In this document: positions 27,837 to 35,525 of the stretch, piece by piece
Layout: the number at the start of each line of letters is the position of its first letter
Numbering within the stretch: the stretch's first letter is position 1
Assembly (NCBI RefSeq): GCF_013179285.1
Contig: NZ_WVNW01000002.1
Span: 682,001-746,000 of the forward strand
Length of the DNA: 64,000 nucleotides
Origin: Roseobacter sp. HKCCD6576-2
GTDB taxonomy: Bacteria > Pseudomonadota > Alphaproteobacteria > Rhodobacterales > Rhodobacteraceae
Reading direction: 5' to 3'
Position numbers and translations under genes: made by a program
The notes under the pieces: model-generated
Seen by the model: the letters and a program-made list of their open reading frames with translations, nothing else
Databases searched by the model: none
What the model was told of the DNA's origin: nothing

Positions 27837-28939
27837 TCCGGGTCGCGATCATCGGCGCCGGGATCGGGCGGGAGCATTTGGCAGGGTATCGCGCCCTGCC
27901 CGGCCAATTCCAAGTGCGCTGGATCTGCGATCTGGACACGGCGCGAGCCTATACGATCCTGGGCGGCGATACAGGGCCGGAGGTCACGACCGATATTAAT
28001 GCGGTGATGCGCGACGCCGAGACCGATTTGATCGATATCTGCCTGCCGCCGCATCTACATGTGCCGATTGCGATGGATGCGCTTGCGGCCGGAAAACACG
28101 TGATCTGCGAAAAGCCGATCGCGCCTTCCTTGGCGGACTGCGATGCGCTGGCGGAGGCGGAAGCGCGTGCGCCGGGTCGAGTGTTTCCGGTCTTTCAATA
28201 TCGCTATGGCCCGGGCACGGCGGCGCTGGACGCGCTTATCGCGGCGGGGCTGGCGGGCGCGCCGCAAGTCGCCAGCCTGGAGACGCATTGGAACCGGGGG
28301 GCGGAGTATTACGCGGTGCCTTGGCGGGGGACATGGGAGGGCGAACGTGGCGGCGCGGTTCTGGGCCATGCGATCCACAATCACGATCTGCTCTGCCGGT
28401 ATTTTGGGCCTGTCGCCGCGCTCTCGGCCCAGGTCGCGACGCGGGTAAATGCCATAGAAACAGAGGATTGCGCGGCGATCTCAATGCAGTTTGGAAACGG
28501 CGCCTTGGCCACAAGCGCGATTACGCTCGGCGCTGCGAGTGACACCACGCGATTGCGTTTGGTCTTTGAACATCTGACCGCGACAAGCGGCGATCTGCCT
28601 TATGCCCCGGCGGAGGGCACATGGAGCTTCACGGCGCGTGATCCGGCGCGCCAAGGGGAGGTGGATGCGGTCGTCGCGGGCTTGCGCGGGATCAAATCGG
28701 GCTTTGTCGGTTACTTCGCGGCGATTGCTGATGCCATCGCGGGAGATACGGGCCGCGAGGTCACGCTAGACGATGGTCGCCGGTCAATCGAACTGGTCAC
28801 CGCGATCTATAGCGCCGCCCGCTCGGGCGAAAGGATTGCTTTACCGCTCGCCGCAAACGCGGCAAGCTACACCGGTTGGGTGCCGGAACAAGGCACCACC
28901 GGAATGAATGACGATGTCAAACAATCGCGTATTCCATAG
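27833..28939 (+). CDS. Gfo/Idh/MocA-family oxidoreductase 3
   Basis: A 368-residue member with a canonical GAGIGREH loop (8-15), EKP at 93-95 and the His182/Asp185 pair. It has a C-terminal domain typical for the family. It overlaps the preceding gene by four bases and ends 14 bases before the binding-protein gene. Three different family members in a row imply successive oxidation and reduction steps on one imported sugar, or a mixture of oxidoreductase and NAD-dependent glycosidase. The exact reaction cannot be read. Confidence 0.84.
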   Translation: MIRVAIIGAGIGREHLAGYRALPGQFQVRWICDLDTARAYTILGGDTGPEVTTDINAVMRDAETDLIDICLPPHLHVPIAMDALAAGKHVICEKPIAPSLADCDALAEAEARAPGRVFPVFQYRYGPGTAALDALIAAGLAGAPQVASLETHWNRGAEYYAVPWRGTWEGERGGAVLGHAIHNHDLLCRYFGPVAALSAQVATRVNAIETEDCAAISMQFGNGALATSAITLGAASDTTRLRLVFEHLTATSGDLPYAPAEGTWSFTARDPARQGEVDAVVAGLRGIKSGFVGYFAAIADAIAGDTGREVTLDDGRRSIELVTAIYSAARSGERIALPLAANAASYTGWVPEQGTTGMNDDVKQSRIP

Positions 28940-28953
28940 GGAGGATTAGAAAC

Positions 28954-30225
28954 GTGAAACATAAGATACTGACGACGACTGCCCTGGCGGCAGGCTTTGC
29001 AACCCTCGCCGGCGCCGCCTCGGCGCAGGAAGTCCGCTTCATGTGCTACTCGGACGGCAATGAATGCGAAGTTTACGAAGATGTCTTGAGCCGGTTCGAG
29101 GCCGACAATCCGGGCATCACTGTGGCCATAGATGTGGTGCCCTATCAGGCGATCCTGGAGAACCTGCCAGTGCAATTGGCCGCAGGTACCGGGCCGGATA
29201 TCGCTAAGGTCACCGACCTGGGCGGTTTGAATGAATACTATCTCGACCTGACGCCGCATGTGGATGCGGATTATTGGGCCTCCAGCTTCGGCGACACGCT
29301 TGGCTGGTATCGCGGCGGGCCGGACGACGCCGGTATCTACGGGATGCACAGCCAGCTGACCATCACCGGGGCCTTCGTCAACGCGACGCTCTTTGAACAG
29401 GCTGGTGTCGTTATCCCGGGCGAGGATGCGACCTGGGAAGACTGGGCCGCGGCGGCCCGTGCCGTGGCTGAGGCGACGGATACCGACTTCCCGATGGCGA
29501 TCGACCGCTCTGGCCACCGCGTGGCAGGCCCGGCGATTTCCTACGGTGCAGCGCTGTTTGACGACAATGGCGAGGCGATCCTGGTGGATGACGGCTTCAC
29601 CGCCTTTGTGCAGCAATTTGTCGATTGGCACGAAGACGGCACCATCGCGCGCGATGTCTGGGCTGGCCAAGGCGGTCAGACCTATCAGGACGCCGCGCAA
29701 GAGTTCATCAATGGCGAGCTGGTCTTCTATTATTCCGGCTCCTGGCAGGTGAACCGGATGAACGACCAGGTTGGCGATTTCTTCGACTGGCAAGTGGTTG
29801 GCAGCCCCTGTGGCCCGGCCGGCGCCTGCTCCGGCATGCCGGGTGGCGCGGGGATCGTTGGGTTTGAACAGACCGAGCATCCTGAAGCCGTGGCCGCCGT
29901 GATCGACTTCCTGGCGCAGGAAGACATCTATGCCGAAGTGACCGCGCGCACCTCGAACCTGCCCGCGCATTTGGGCGTGGCCAGTGCCGGGGTTGAGTAT
30001 GAGGGTGCCTCGCCCGCCGCTCAGGCCGCACTGAACGCGTTCGCGGGCGATCTGCCAGATGTAGCCCCAGCCGCCTTTGCCTATCAGGGTTATGCCGGCA
30101 ACCGGGCGATGTTTGGCATCACGGTTGAGCGTGTCAGCCAAGCCATCGTTGGCGAGTTGACCGTGGAGCAGGCCATGGAACGCGCCGTGGCCGATCTTGA
30201 GGCCGCTATGGCCGAAGCCAACTAA
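28954..30225 (+). CDS. sugar ABC transporter, periplasmic binding protein
   Basis: Family 1 extracellular solute-binding protein, 423 residues. It starts with GTG, preceded by GGGAGGATT. A signal peptide covers about 1-24 (ending ASAQ). The mature protein has the GTGPDIAKVTDLGG region, typical of oligosaccharide-binding proteins, and two extra cysteine pairs (CYSDGNEC, CGPAGAC) that may form disulfides. The ligand is unknown; context suggests a uronate-, hexonate- or sulfosugar-containing glycoside. A strong hairpin follows the stop. Confidence 0.9.
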   Translation: MKHKILTTTALAAGFATLAGAASAQEVRFMCYSDGNECEVYEDVLSRFEADNPGITVAIDVVPYQAILENLPVQLAAGTGPDIAKVTDLGGLNEYYLDLTPHVDADYWASSFGDTLGWYRGGPDDAGIYGMHSQLTITGAFVNATLFEQAGVVIPGEDATWEDWAAAARAVAEATDTDFPMAIDRSGHRVAGPAISYGAALFDDNGEAILVDDGFTAFVQQFVDWHEDGTIARDVWAGQGGQTYQDAAQEFINGELVFYYSGSWQVNRMNDQVGDFFDWQVVGSPCGPAGACSGMPGGAGIVGFEQTEHPEAVAAVIDFLAQEDIYAEVTARTSNLPAHLGVASAGVEYEGASPAAQAALNAFAGDLPDVAPAAFAYQGYAGNRAMFGITVERVSQAIVGELTVEQAMERAVADLEAAMAEAN

Positions 30226-30237
30226 CGGCTCCTCTCC

Positions 30238-30268
30238 GATCTCAGGCGCGCAAGCCGCGCCTGAGATC
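30238..30268 (+). other. intercistronic hairpin after the binding-protein gene
   Basis: A perfect 13-base stem with a five-base loop (CAAGC) begins 13 bases after the binding-protein stop; its arms start GATCTCAGG and end CCTGAGATC. There is no T-run. It probably stabilises the upstream message or partially terminates, giving more binding protein than permease. Confidence 0.7.
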
Positions 30269-30290
30269 CTTTGCCCTAGGCGTGACGGCT

Positions 30291-31259
30291 ATGCTCCGCA
30301 TCATCTCCCCCATCATGCGTCTCATCGAAATCCCGATGGTGGCGCTGCAACGGATGCTTGGCATCCACCGGCTGGCCTGGGTGTTCTTGCTGCCCAATCT
30401 GGTTCTCTTTGCCCTGTTTGCCTTCCTGCCGGTCATCTTGAACATCGCCTATGCGATGACCGGCGGCGACAACGTGCTTTTGTCGGATCGGCCTTATGTG
30501 GGCGGGCGCAATTTCTCGACACTGGCCGATTGTGCCAATCATTTCGATCCGAACTCCTGTCGCGATGATAAATTCTGGCGCGCGGTGTGGAACACGCTGT
30601 GGTTTGTGACGCTGCAAGTCGGGTTCATGGTCGGCTTCTCTTTGCTGACCGCTTTGGTCTTGAACCGCGAGATCAAGGCCCGCGGATTTTTCCGCTCGGT
30701 CTTCTTCTTCCCGGTGCTGCTGTCGCCGGTTGTCGTCGCGCTGATCTGGAAATGGATTTTGCAACGCGAGGGCGTGTTGAACGCGTTTCTCGATTGGACC
30801 GGCCTCGGCGGGTTCAACTGGTTGATCGATGCGGAATGGGCCTTTGCCTGGACGGTGTTCCTGACGGTTTGGGCGCATATGGGGTTCTATACGCTGATCT
30901 TGCTGGCGGGCCTGCAAGCGATCCCGCGCGACGTCTATGAGGCCGCGCTGATGGACCGGGCCAGCCCGTGGCGCACCTTCCGGCGGATCACGCTGCCGTT
31001 GCTGTCACCCACAATGCTGGTGGTTTTGGTTCTGGCCCTAATCCGGTCGGTGCAAACCTTCGATGAGGTCTTTGCCTTCACCGGCGGGGGCCCGGGCACG
31101 GCCACAACCTTCATCATCCAATACATCTATGAAGAAGGCTTCGCCGGAGCGCCGCGCCTCTTCGGCCTCGCGGCAGCCGCCTCGCTAATGGTGGCCGGTG
31201 TGCTGGTGGTGCTCACCTTGGTGCAGCTCTGGGTCAACCGGAGAAATGTCAATGGGTGA
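30291..31259 (+). CDS. sugar ABC transporter permease (MalF type)
   Basis: Inner membrane permease of 322 residues with about six helices (first near 28-50). The EAA loop is EAALMDRASPWRTFRRITLPL at about 223-243. A loop of about 40 residues follows the first helix and contains a two-cysteine segment (CANHFDPNSC). An in-frame GTG nine bases upstream is an alternative start. It pairs with the second permease downstream; a 25-codon frame starts inside its last codons. Confidence 0.9.
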   Translation: MLRIISPIMRLIEIPMVALQRMLGIHRLAWVFLLPNLVLFALFAFLPVILNIAYAMTGGDNVLLSDRPYVGGRNFSTLADCANHFDPNSCRDDKFWRAVWNTLWFVTLQVGFMVGFSLLTALVLNREIKARGFFRSVFFFPVLLSPVVVALIWKWILQREGVLNAFLDWTGLGGFNWLIDAEWAFAWTVFLTVWAHMGFYTLILLAGLQAIPRDVYEAALMDRASPWRTFRRITLPLLSPTMLVVLVLALIRSVQTFDEVFAFTGGGPGTATTFIIQYIYEEGFAGAPRLFGLAAAASLMVAGVLVVLTLVQLWVNRRNVNG

Positions 31260-31329
31260 GCAGATGAACCGCGACGCGGCCATGGCGCAGATCAAGGGCC
31301 GTATCTCGACATCGGAGGGCACATCATGA
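31252..31329 (+). CDS. 25-codon small ORF bridging two permease genes
   Basis: An ATG inside the last codons of the first permease opens a frame of 25 residues (starting MGEQMNRDAAMAQIKG) whose TGA overlaps the ATG of the next permease as ATGA. Both junctions are in the coupling configuration and the frame exactly fills the 66-base gap. The peptide is hydrophilic and has no membrane segment. It could encode a small protein or just carry ribosomes between the permease genes. It matches no family I recognise. Confidence 0.4.
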   Translation: MGEQMNRDAAMAQIKGRISTSEGTS

Positions 31330-32378
31330 GCCGTGTTTGGGAGTTCTTGACGGCCACACGCGGCAATGGCCGCCTCGATTGGACCGATTGGATCACCTAT
31401 GGCTATCTGGCCTTGGGCGTCTTCCTGATGTTTTTCCCGGTGATCTGGCTGCTGCTCAGTTCGTTCAAAACCGAGGCGGATTTGCAGCGTTTCCCGCCCA
31501 CCTTCCTGCCCTATCAGCAAGAAACCCTGATGGTGGATGGCTATGAGGAGCCGCTGCCACTGTTCTTGATGACCGATGGCGAGTTTGAGGGGCGTGTTCT
31601 CGCCCAGGTGCGCCGCGTCGGTCTGCAAGCGCAGATGGTCGACCCGGCGAACCCGGAAGAACGGCTGCGCGTGACCATCGATCAACGCGAGCCGGTGGAA
31701 CAGGTCTCCCTGGCCTGGGAGAATTACGCGGGCCTGTTTGAGCGGTTCAATTTCCTGCAATTCTTCTGGAACTCGACCTTCATCACCGTCACGGCGACGC
31801 TTCTGATGCTGCTGGTCAACTCCATGGCCGCCTTCGCCCTCTCGAAATATGAGTTCCGCGGACGCACAGTGGTGTTGCTCCTGGTCATCGGCACATTGAT
31901 GATCCCGCAGACGGTGGTCTTGGTGCCGCTCTTCCTGATCGTGACGGAATTGGGCATGTTCAACAGCTTATGGGGTGTCATTATCCCCGGCGCGGCAACG
32001 CCCACGGGTGTCTTCCTGCTTCGGCAATATATGATCACCATCCCCGATGAGATTCTCGACGCCGCCCGGATGGACAAGGCCAGCGAATGGAAGATTTTCT
32101 GGCGGATCATCGTGCCGCTTTCGGCACCCGCCATCGCGGTTCTGGCGATCCTTGCGATCATGTGGCGCTGGAATGATTTCCTCTGGCCGTTGATCGTCTT
32201 GACCCAGACCGAGAATTTCACCCTGCAACTGGCGCTCAACTCCTTCCAGGGCGAGTTGCAAACCGATTGGTCCAGCCTGTTGGCGATGACCGTTTTGACA
32301 CTTCTGCCCATCGCGATGGTCTTCATGTTCTTGCAGAAATACATCGCCACCGGCATCGCCTCGACAGGAGGGAAATGA
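31326..32378 (+). CDS. sugar ABC transporter permease (MalG type) with enlarged periplasmic loop
   Basis: Inner membrane permease of 350 residues. The first helix lies at about 20-45; a periplasmic insertion of roughly 80 residues (about 55-135) precedes the remaining five helices. The EAA loop is DAARMDKASEWKIFWRIIVPL. The insertion parallels that of AglG in this window and is not found in compact MalG proteins; it may contact the binding protein. Its stop overlaps an ATG of the ATPase gene. Confidence 0.9.
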   Translation: MSRVWEFLTATRGNGRLDWTDWITYGYLALGVFLMFFPVIWLLLSSFKTEADLQRFPPTFLPYQQETLMVDGYEEPLPLFLMTDGEFEGRVLAQVRRVGLQAQMVDPANPEERLRVTIDQREPVEQVSLAWENYAGLFERFNFLQFFWNSTFITVTATLLMLLVNSMAAFALSKYEFRGRTVVLLLVIGTLMIPQTVVLVPLFLIVTELGMFNSLWGVIIPGAATPTGVFLLRQYMITIPDEILDAARMDKASEWKIFWRIIVPLSAPAIAVLAILAIMWRWNDFLWPLIVLTQTENFTLQLALNSFQGELQTDWSSLLAMTVLTLLPIAMVFMFLQKYIATGIASTGGK

Positions 32379-33460
32379 TGGCATCCATCGAGCTGAAATC
32401 CTTGCGCAAAGCCTATGGCGCGGCGGAGGTGATCAAGGGCATCGATCTCTCGATCGAGCATGGCGAGTTCTGCGTCTTTGTCGGGCCCTCGGGCTGCGGG
32501 AAATCCACGCTTCTGAGGATGATTTCGGGGCTGGAAAGCGTGACCTCCGGCGATATCGAAATCGGCGGTGAGGTGGTCAATAAGATCCCCGCGGCGGATC
32601 GGGGCCTGGCGATGGTGTTCCAATCCTACGCGCTTTATCCGCATATGACGGTGCGCCAAAATCTCAGCTTTGGCTTGGAAAACATCCAGACGCCGCGCGC
32701 GGAAATCGAAAGCAAACTCAACGACGTGGCGGGCATGTTGCAGATCGATATGCTTCTGGATCGTCGCCCCAAAGACCTCTCTGGCGGACAGCGGCAGCGC
32801 GTCGCGATTGGCCGGGCCGTGGTGCGCGAGCCGAAAGTGTTCCTCTTTGACGAGCCGCTTTCGAATCTTGATGCGGAGTTGCGCGTGGATATGCGCGGAG
32901 AGATTTCGGCGCTGCATAAACGCTTGGGCAACACGATGATCTATGTGACCCATGACCAAGTCGAAGCGATGACCATGGCCGACAAGATTGCCGTGCTGCG
33001 CTTGGGTGAGCTGGAGCAATTCGGCCGCCCGCTCGACCTGTTCAACGATCCGCATAATCTCTTTGTCGCCGGGTTCATCGGCTCGCCGAAAATGAACTTC
33101 ATGACCGGGGTTGTGCATAGCGCCGACCGCTCGCTTCTGACGCTGGATACGGGCGAAGAGGTCAGCCTGCCGGTGACCGGGTTTGCCCATCGGGCGGGCG
33201 AGAAGGTCACGCTTGGTGTGCGGCCGAACAGCCTGCTGCCCGATCCGAATGGGTCGATCCATATCCAGGTCCGCGCCGTCGAACAGCTCGGCAGCGACAG
33301 CTATCTCTATGGCCAATTGGCCGATGGCACGCGGCTGACGGTGCATAACCCGGGCCAAACCCAGGTGCAGGCCGGCGAGAATGTCGCGCTGAGCTTCGCA
33401 CCAGACGCGGTGCATCTCTTCGACACCGACACAACCCTGACGCTCCGCGAGGCGCCATGA
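32378..33460 (+). CDS. sugar ABC transporter, ATP-binding subunit (UgpC/MalK type)
   Basis: A 360-residue ATPase with Walker [10 protein letters not shown] at 36-44, signature LSGGQRQR, Walker B FLFDEP and a C-terminal TOBE domain. Two adjacent ATGs are possible. I chose the second because AGGAGG is about six bases from it and only three from the first, although the first overlaps the permease stop in the ATGA arrangement. Its own stop overlaps the uxuA start. It is clearly related to AglK but is a separate copy dedicated to this operon. Confidence 0.92.
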   Translation: MASIELKSLRKAYGAAEVIKGIDLSIEHGEFCVFVGPSGCGKSTLLRMISGLESVTSGDIEIGGEVVNKIPAADRGLAMVFQSYALYPHMTVRQNLSFGLENIQTPRAEIESKLNDVAGMLQIDMLLDRRPKDLSGGQRQRVAIGRAVVREPKVFLFDEPLSNLDAELRVDMRGEISALHKRLGNTMIYVTHDQVEAMTMADKIAVLRLGELEQFGRPLDLFNDPHNLFVAGFIGSPKMNFMTGVVHSADRSLLTLDTGEEVSLPVTGFAHRAGEKVTLGVRPNSLLPDPNGSIHIQVRAVEQLGSDSYLYGQLADGTRLTVHNPGQTQVQAGENVALSFAPDAVHLFDTDTTLTLREAP

Positions 33461-34635
33461 GGCAGACCTGGCGCTGGTTCGGCCCGGCGGACACGATCTC
33501 GATTGCTGAAATCCGGCAAACGGGCGCGGCGGGCATTGTCTCGGCCCTGCATCACATTCCGTCCGGCGCGGTTTGGCCTGAGGCCGAGATCGCGCGGCGG
33601 AAGGCGGAGATCGAAACCGGCTCGGGCCTGACCTGGGATGTGGTCGAAAGCCTGCCGGTGTCGGAGGCGATCAAAACCCAAACTGGCCCCTGGCGTGACC
33701 ACATCGCCGCGTACAAAGACAGCCTGCGCAACCTGGCCGCCACGGGCCCTAAGACAATCTGCTACAATTTCATGCCGGTCCTTGACTGGACCCGCACCGC
33801 CCTGCGGGCGCCCCTGCCCCATGGCGGCACGGCGATGCGCTTCGACCTCACCGATTTCGCGATGTTCGACCTACATCTGCTGGCGCGCCCTGGAGCGGCG
33901 GAGGATTACGCCGACGCGGTTCGGGCCGATGCCGCGCGGCGCTTTGCCGAGACAGATGACACCGCCCGTGCGCAGTTGGTGAACAACATCGTTGCGGGCT
34001 TGCCCGGCGCAAATGACAGCTGGAGTTTGGACGATGTGCGCGCCCTGCTCGCCACCTACTCCGGGATCGACGCCAGGCGGCTGCGCCAAAACCTGATCGA
34101 CTTTCTGGCGGAGGTCGCCCCGGTTGCTGAAGGGCTTGGTCTGCGCCTGTGCTGTCATCCCGATGACCCGCCCTTTTCGCTGATGGGCCTGCCCCGGGTG
34201 ATGTCCGACCTTGCCGATTATCGCGCCGTGCTGGCGGCCGTCGACCTGCCCGCCAATGGCGTGACCTTCTGCACCGGCTCGCTTGGCGTCCGGGCCGATT
34301 TTGACCCGGTCGCTTTTGTCGACACGCTCGGGTCCCGCATCCATTTTGTGCATCTGCGGAACACGCGACGTGATGGGAATGGCGACAGGGTCAGTTTCAT
34401 GGAGAGCGATCATCTGGCCGGCGATACCGATATGGTTGCCACGCTCCGCGCCCTTCTGGCCGAGGAACATCGCCGCAAAGCCGAAGGCCGCGCCGACTGG
34501 GAATTGCCGATGCGGCCCGATCATGGCCATGATCTGCTGGATGACCATCGGCGCGCATCGCAACCCGGCTACCCGCTGATTGGTCGGATGAAAGGCCTTG
34601 CAGAGTTACGCGGGGTGATCGCGGCCCTGTCTTAA
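33457..34635 (+). CDS. uxuA: mannonate dehydratase
   Basis: Dehydrates D-mannonate to 2-keto-3-deoxygluconate, a TIM-barrel enzyme needing Fe2+ or Mn2+. The 392-residue protein has the UxuA motifs CYNFMPVLDWTRT, CCHPDDPP (metal ligands), FCTGSLG and HLRN. It is the last gene of the operon, with a four-base overlap with the ATPase gene, and convergently overlaps the next gene by a few bases. Fructuronate reductase (UxuB), its usual partner, is absent from the window; one of the Gfo/Idh/MocA enzymes could supply mannonate instead. KDG would continue through a kinase elsewhere to Eda. Confidence 0.92.
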   Translation: MRQTWRWFGPADTISIAEIRQTGAAGIVSALHHIPSGAVWPEAEIARRKAEIETGSGLTWDVVESLPVSEAIKTQTGPWRDHIAAYKDSLRNLAATGPKTICYNFMPVLDWTRTALRAPLPHGGTAMRFDLTDFAMFDLHLLARPGAAEDYADAVRADAARRFAETDDTARAQLVNNIVAGLPGANDSWSLDDVRALLATYSGIDARRLRQNLIDFLAEVAPVAEGLGLRLCCHPDDPPFSLMGLPRVMSDLADYRAVLAAVDLPANGVTFCTGSLGVRADFDPVAFVDTLGSRIHFVHLRNTRRDGNGDRVSFMESDHLAGDTDMVATLRALLAEEHRRKAEGRADWELPMRPDHGHDLLDDHRRASQPGYPLIGRMKGLAELRGVIAALS

Positions 34636-35525
34636 GGCACCTCGGTCCCGAGCGCCGCCGTATAAATCTCAAACCAAGTTTCGCGATCCAGGTTTACCTT
34701 AAGAGCATCGCTGATCTTCTTGATCCTATTCAGATTATTTGTCCCCAGAACAGGCATAATCCGCGCCGGATGCGCCAAGAGCCAGGCGACGGCAACCGCA
34801 TCCGCGCCGACACCATGCGCCGCGCCAATCCGGTCCAGAACCGCACGCACCGCCGCTCCTTCGGGACCAAACAACGCCCCGCCCGCCAGCGGCGACCAGG
34901 CCATCGGCGGGATGCCCCGTTCCTGCATCCAGGCGATATCGCCATTGGTAAAGGGCGCATGGCAAAGCACGCTGACCTCGATCTGATTAGTCACTAGCGA
35001 GGTGGACATCGCCGATTGCAGCAGCGTCCAGTCATGCAGTTTGAAATTCGATACCCCGACGTGGCGGACCTTGCCGGACTGAACCAGACCATCCAGAGCC
35101 TTGCCGGTCTCGTGGTGATCCATCAGCGGATCGGGCCGGTGGATCAGCAGCAAATCGATCCGATCTGTCTGCATCAACTGCAAAGACGCCTCAACGGATC
35201 CGGTGATATGCGCGGCAGAGGTGTCGTAGTATTTCACCCGCTTGTCGGCATATTTCCCAATCGGCGCGATGATATCGCATTTGGTCACCAGCTCGACCTG
35301 ATCTCGCAAGCGAGGAGCCGCTTGAAACGCCGCGCCAAGGATCGCTTCGGCCCCGTAATCGCCGTAGATATCGGCCTGATCCATCGTGGTGATGCCCTGC
35401 GCGAGACAGGCTTCAACCTTGGACTGCACATGATCTGCCGAGGTGTCGGCGTCATCCCCGATCCGCCACATCCCATAGATCAACCGCGAGAAATCCAGAT
35501 CATCGGCCAGCTTTATCCGTTCCAT
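34632..35525 (-). CDS. smoB: aldo-keto reductase, SmoB-like (6-dehydroglucose reductase)
   Basis: A 297-residue AKR barrel with the catalytic tetrad Asp49, Tyr54, Lys82 and His129. The sequence (YGMWRIGDDADTS, TTMDQADIYG, VPVLGTNNL near the end) belongs to the YdhF/SmoB branch. SmoB reduces 6-oxo-glucose to glucose with NADPH after sulfoquinovose desulfonation in Agrobacterium. Its start codon overlaps the stop of the SsuD-like gene, so the two form one unit, exactly the pairing expected for SmoC and SmoB. Assignment rests on recalled family features and this pairing; a general YdhF-type reductase is the alternative. Confidence 0.68.
   Translation of the reverse strand: MERIKLADDLDFSRLIYGMWRIGDDADTSADHVQSKVEACLAQGITTMDQADIYGDYGAEAILGAAFQAAPRLRDQVELVTKCDIIAPIGKYADKRVKYYDTSAAHITGSVEASLQLMQTDRIDLLLIHRPDPLMDHHETGKALDGLVQSGKVRHVGVSNFKLHDWTLLQSAMSTSLVTNQIEVSVLCHAPFTNGDIAWMQERGIPPMAWSPLAGGALFGPEGAAVRAVLDRIGAAHGVGADAVAVAWLLAHPARIMPVLGTNNLNRIKKISDALKVNLDRETWFEIYTAALGTEVP

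Noticed and set aside
28867-30141. 424-residue minus-strand open frame
   Set aside because: It is antisense to the binding-protein gene, whose signal peptide and family motifs are clear.
31724-33415. 563-residue open frame on the minus strand
   Set aside because: It runs antisense through the second permease and the ATPase gene, has no family signature and no plausible ribosome-binding site.
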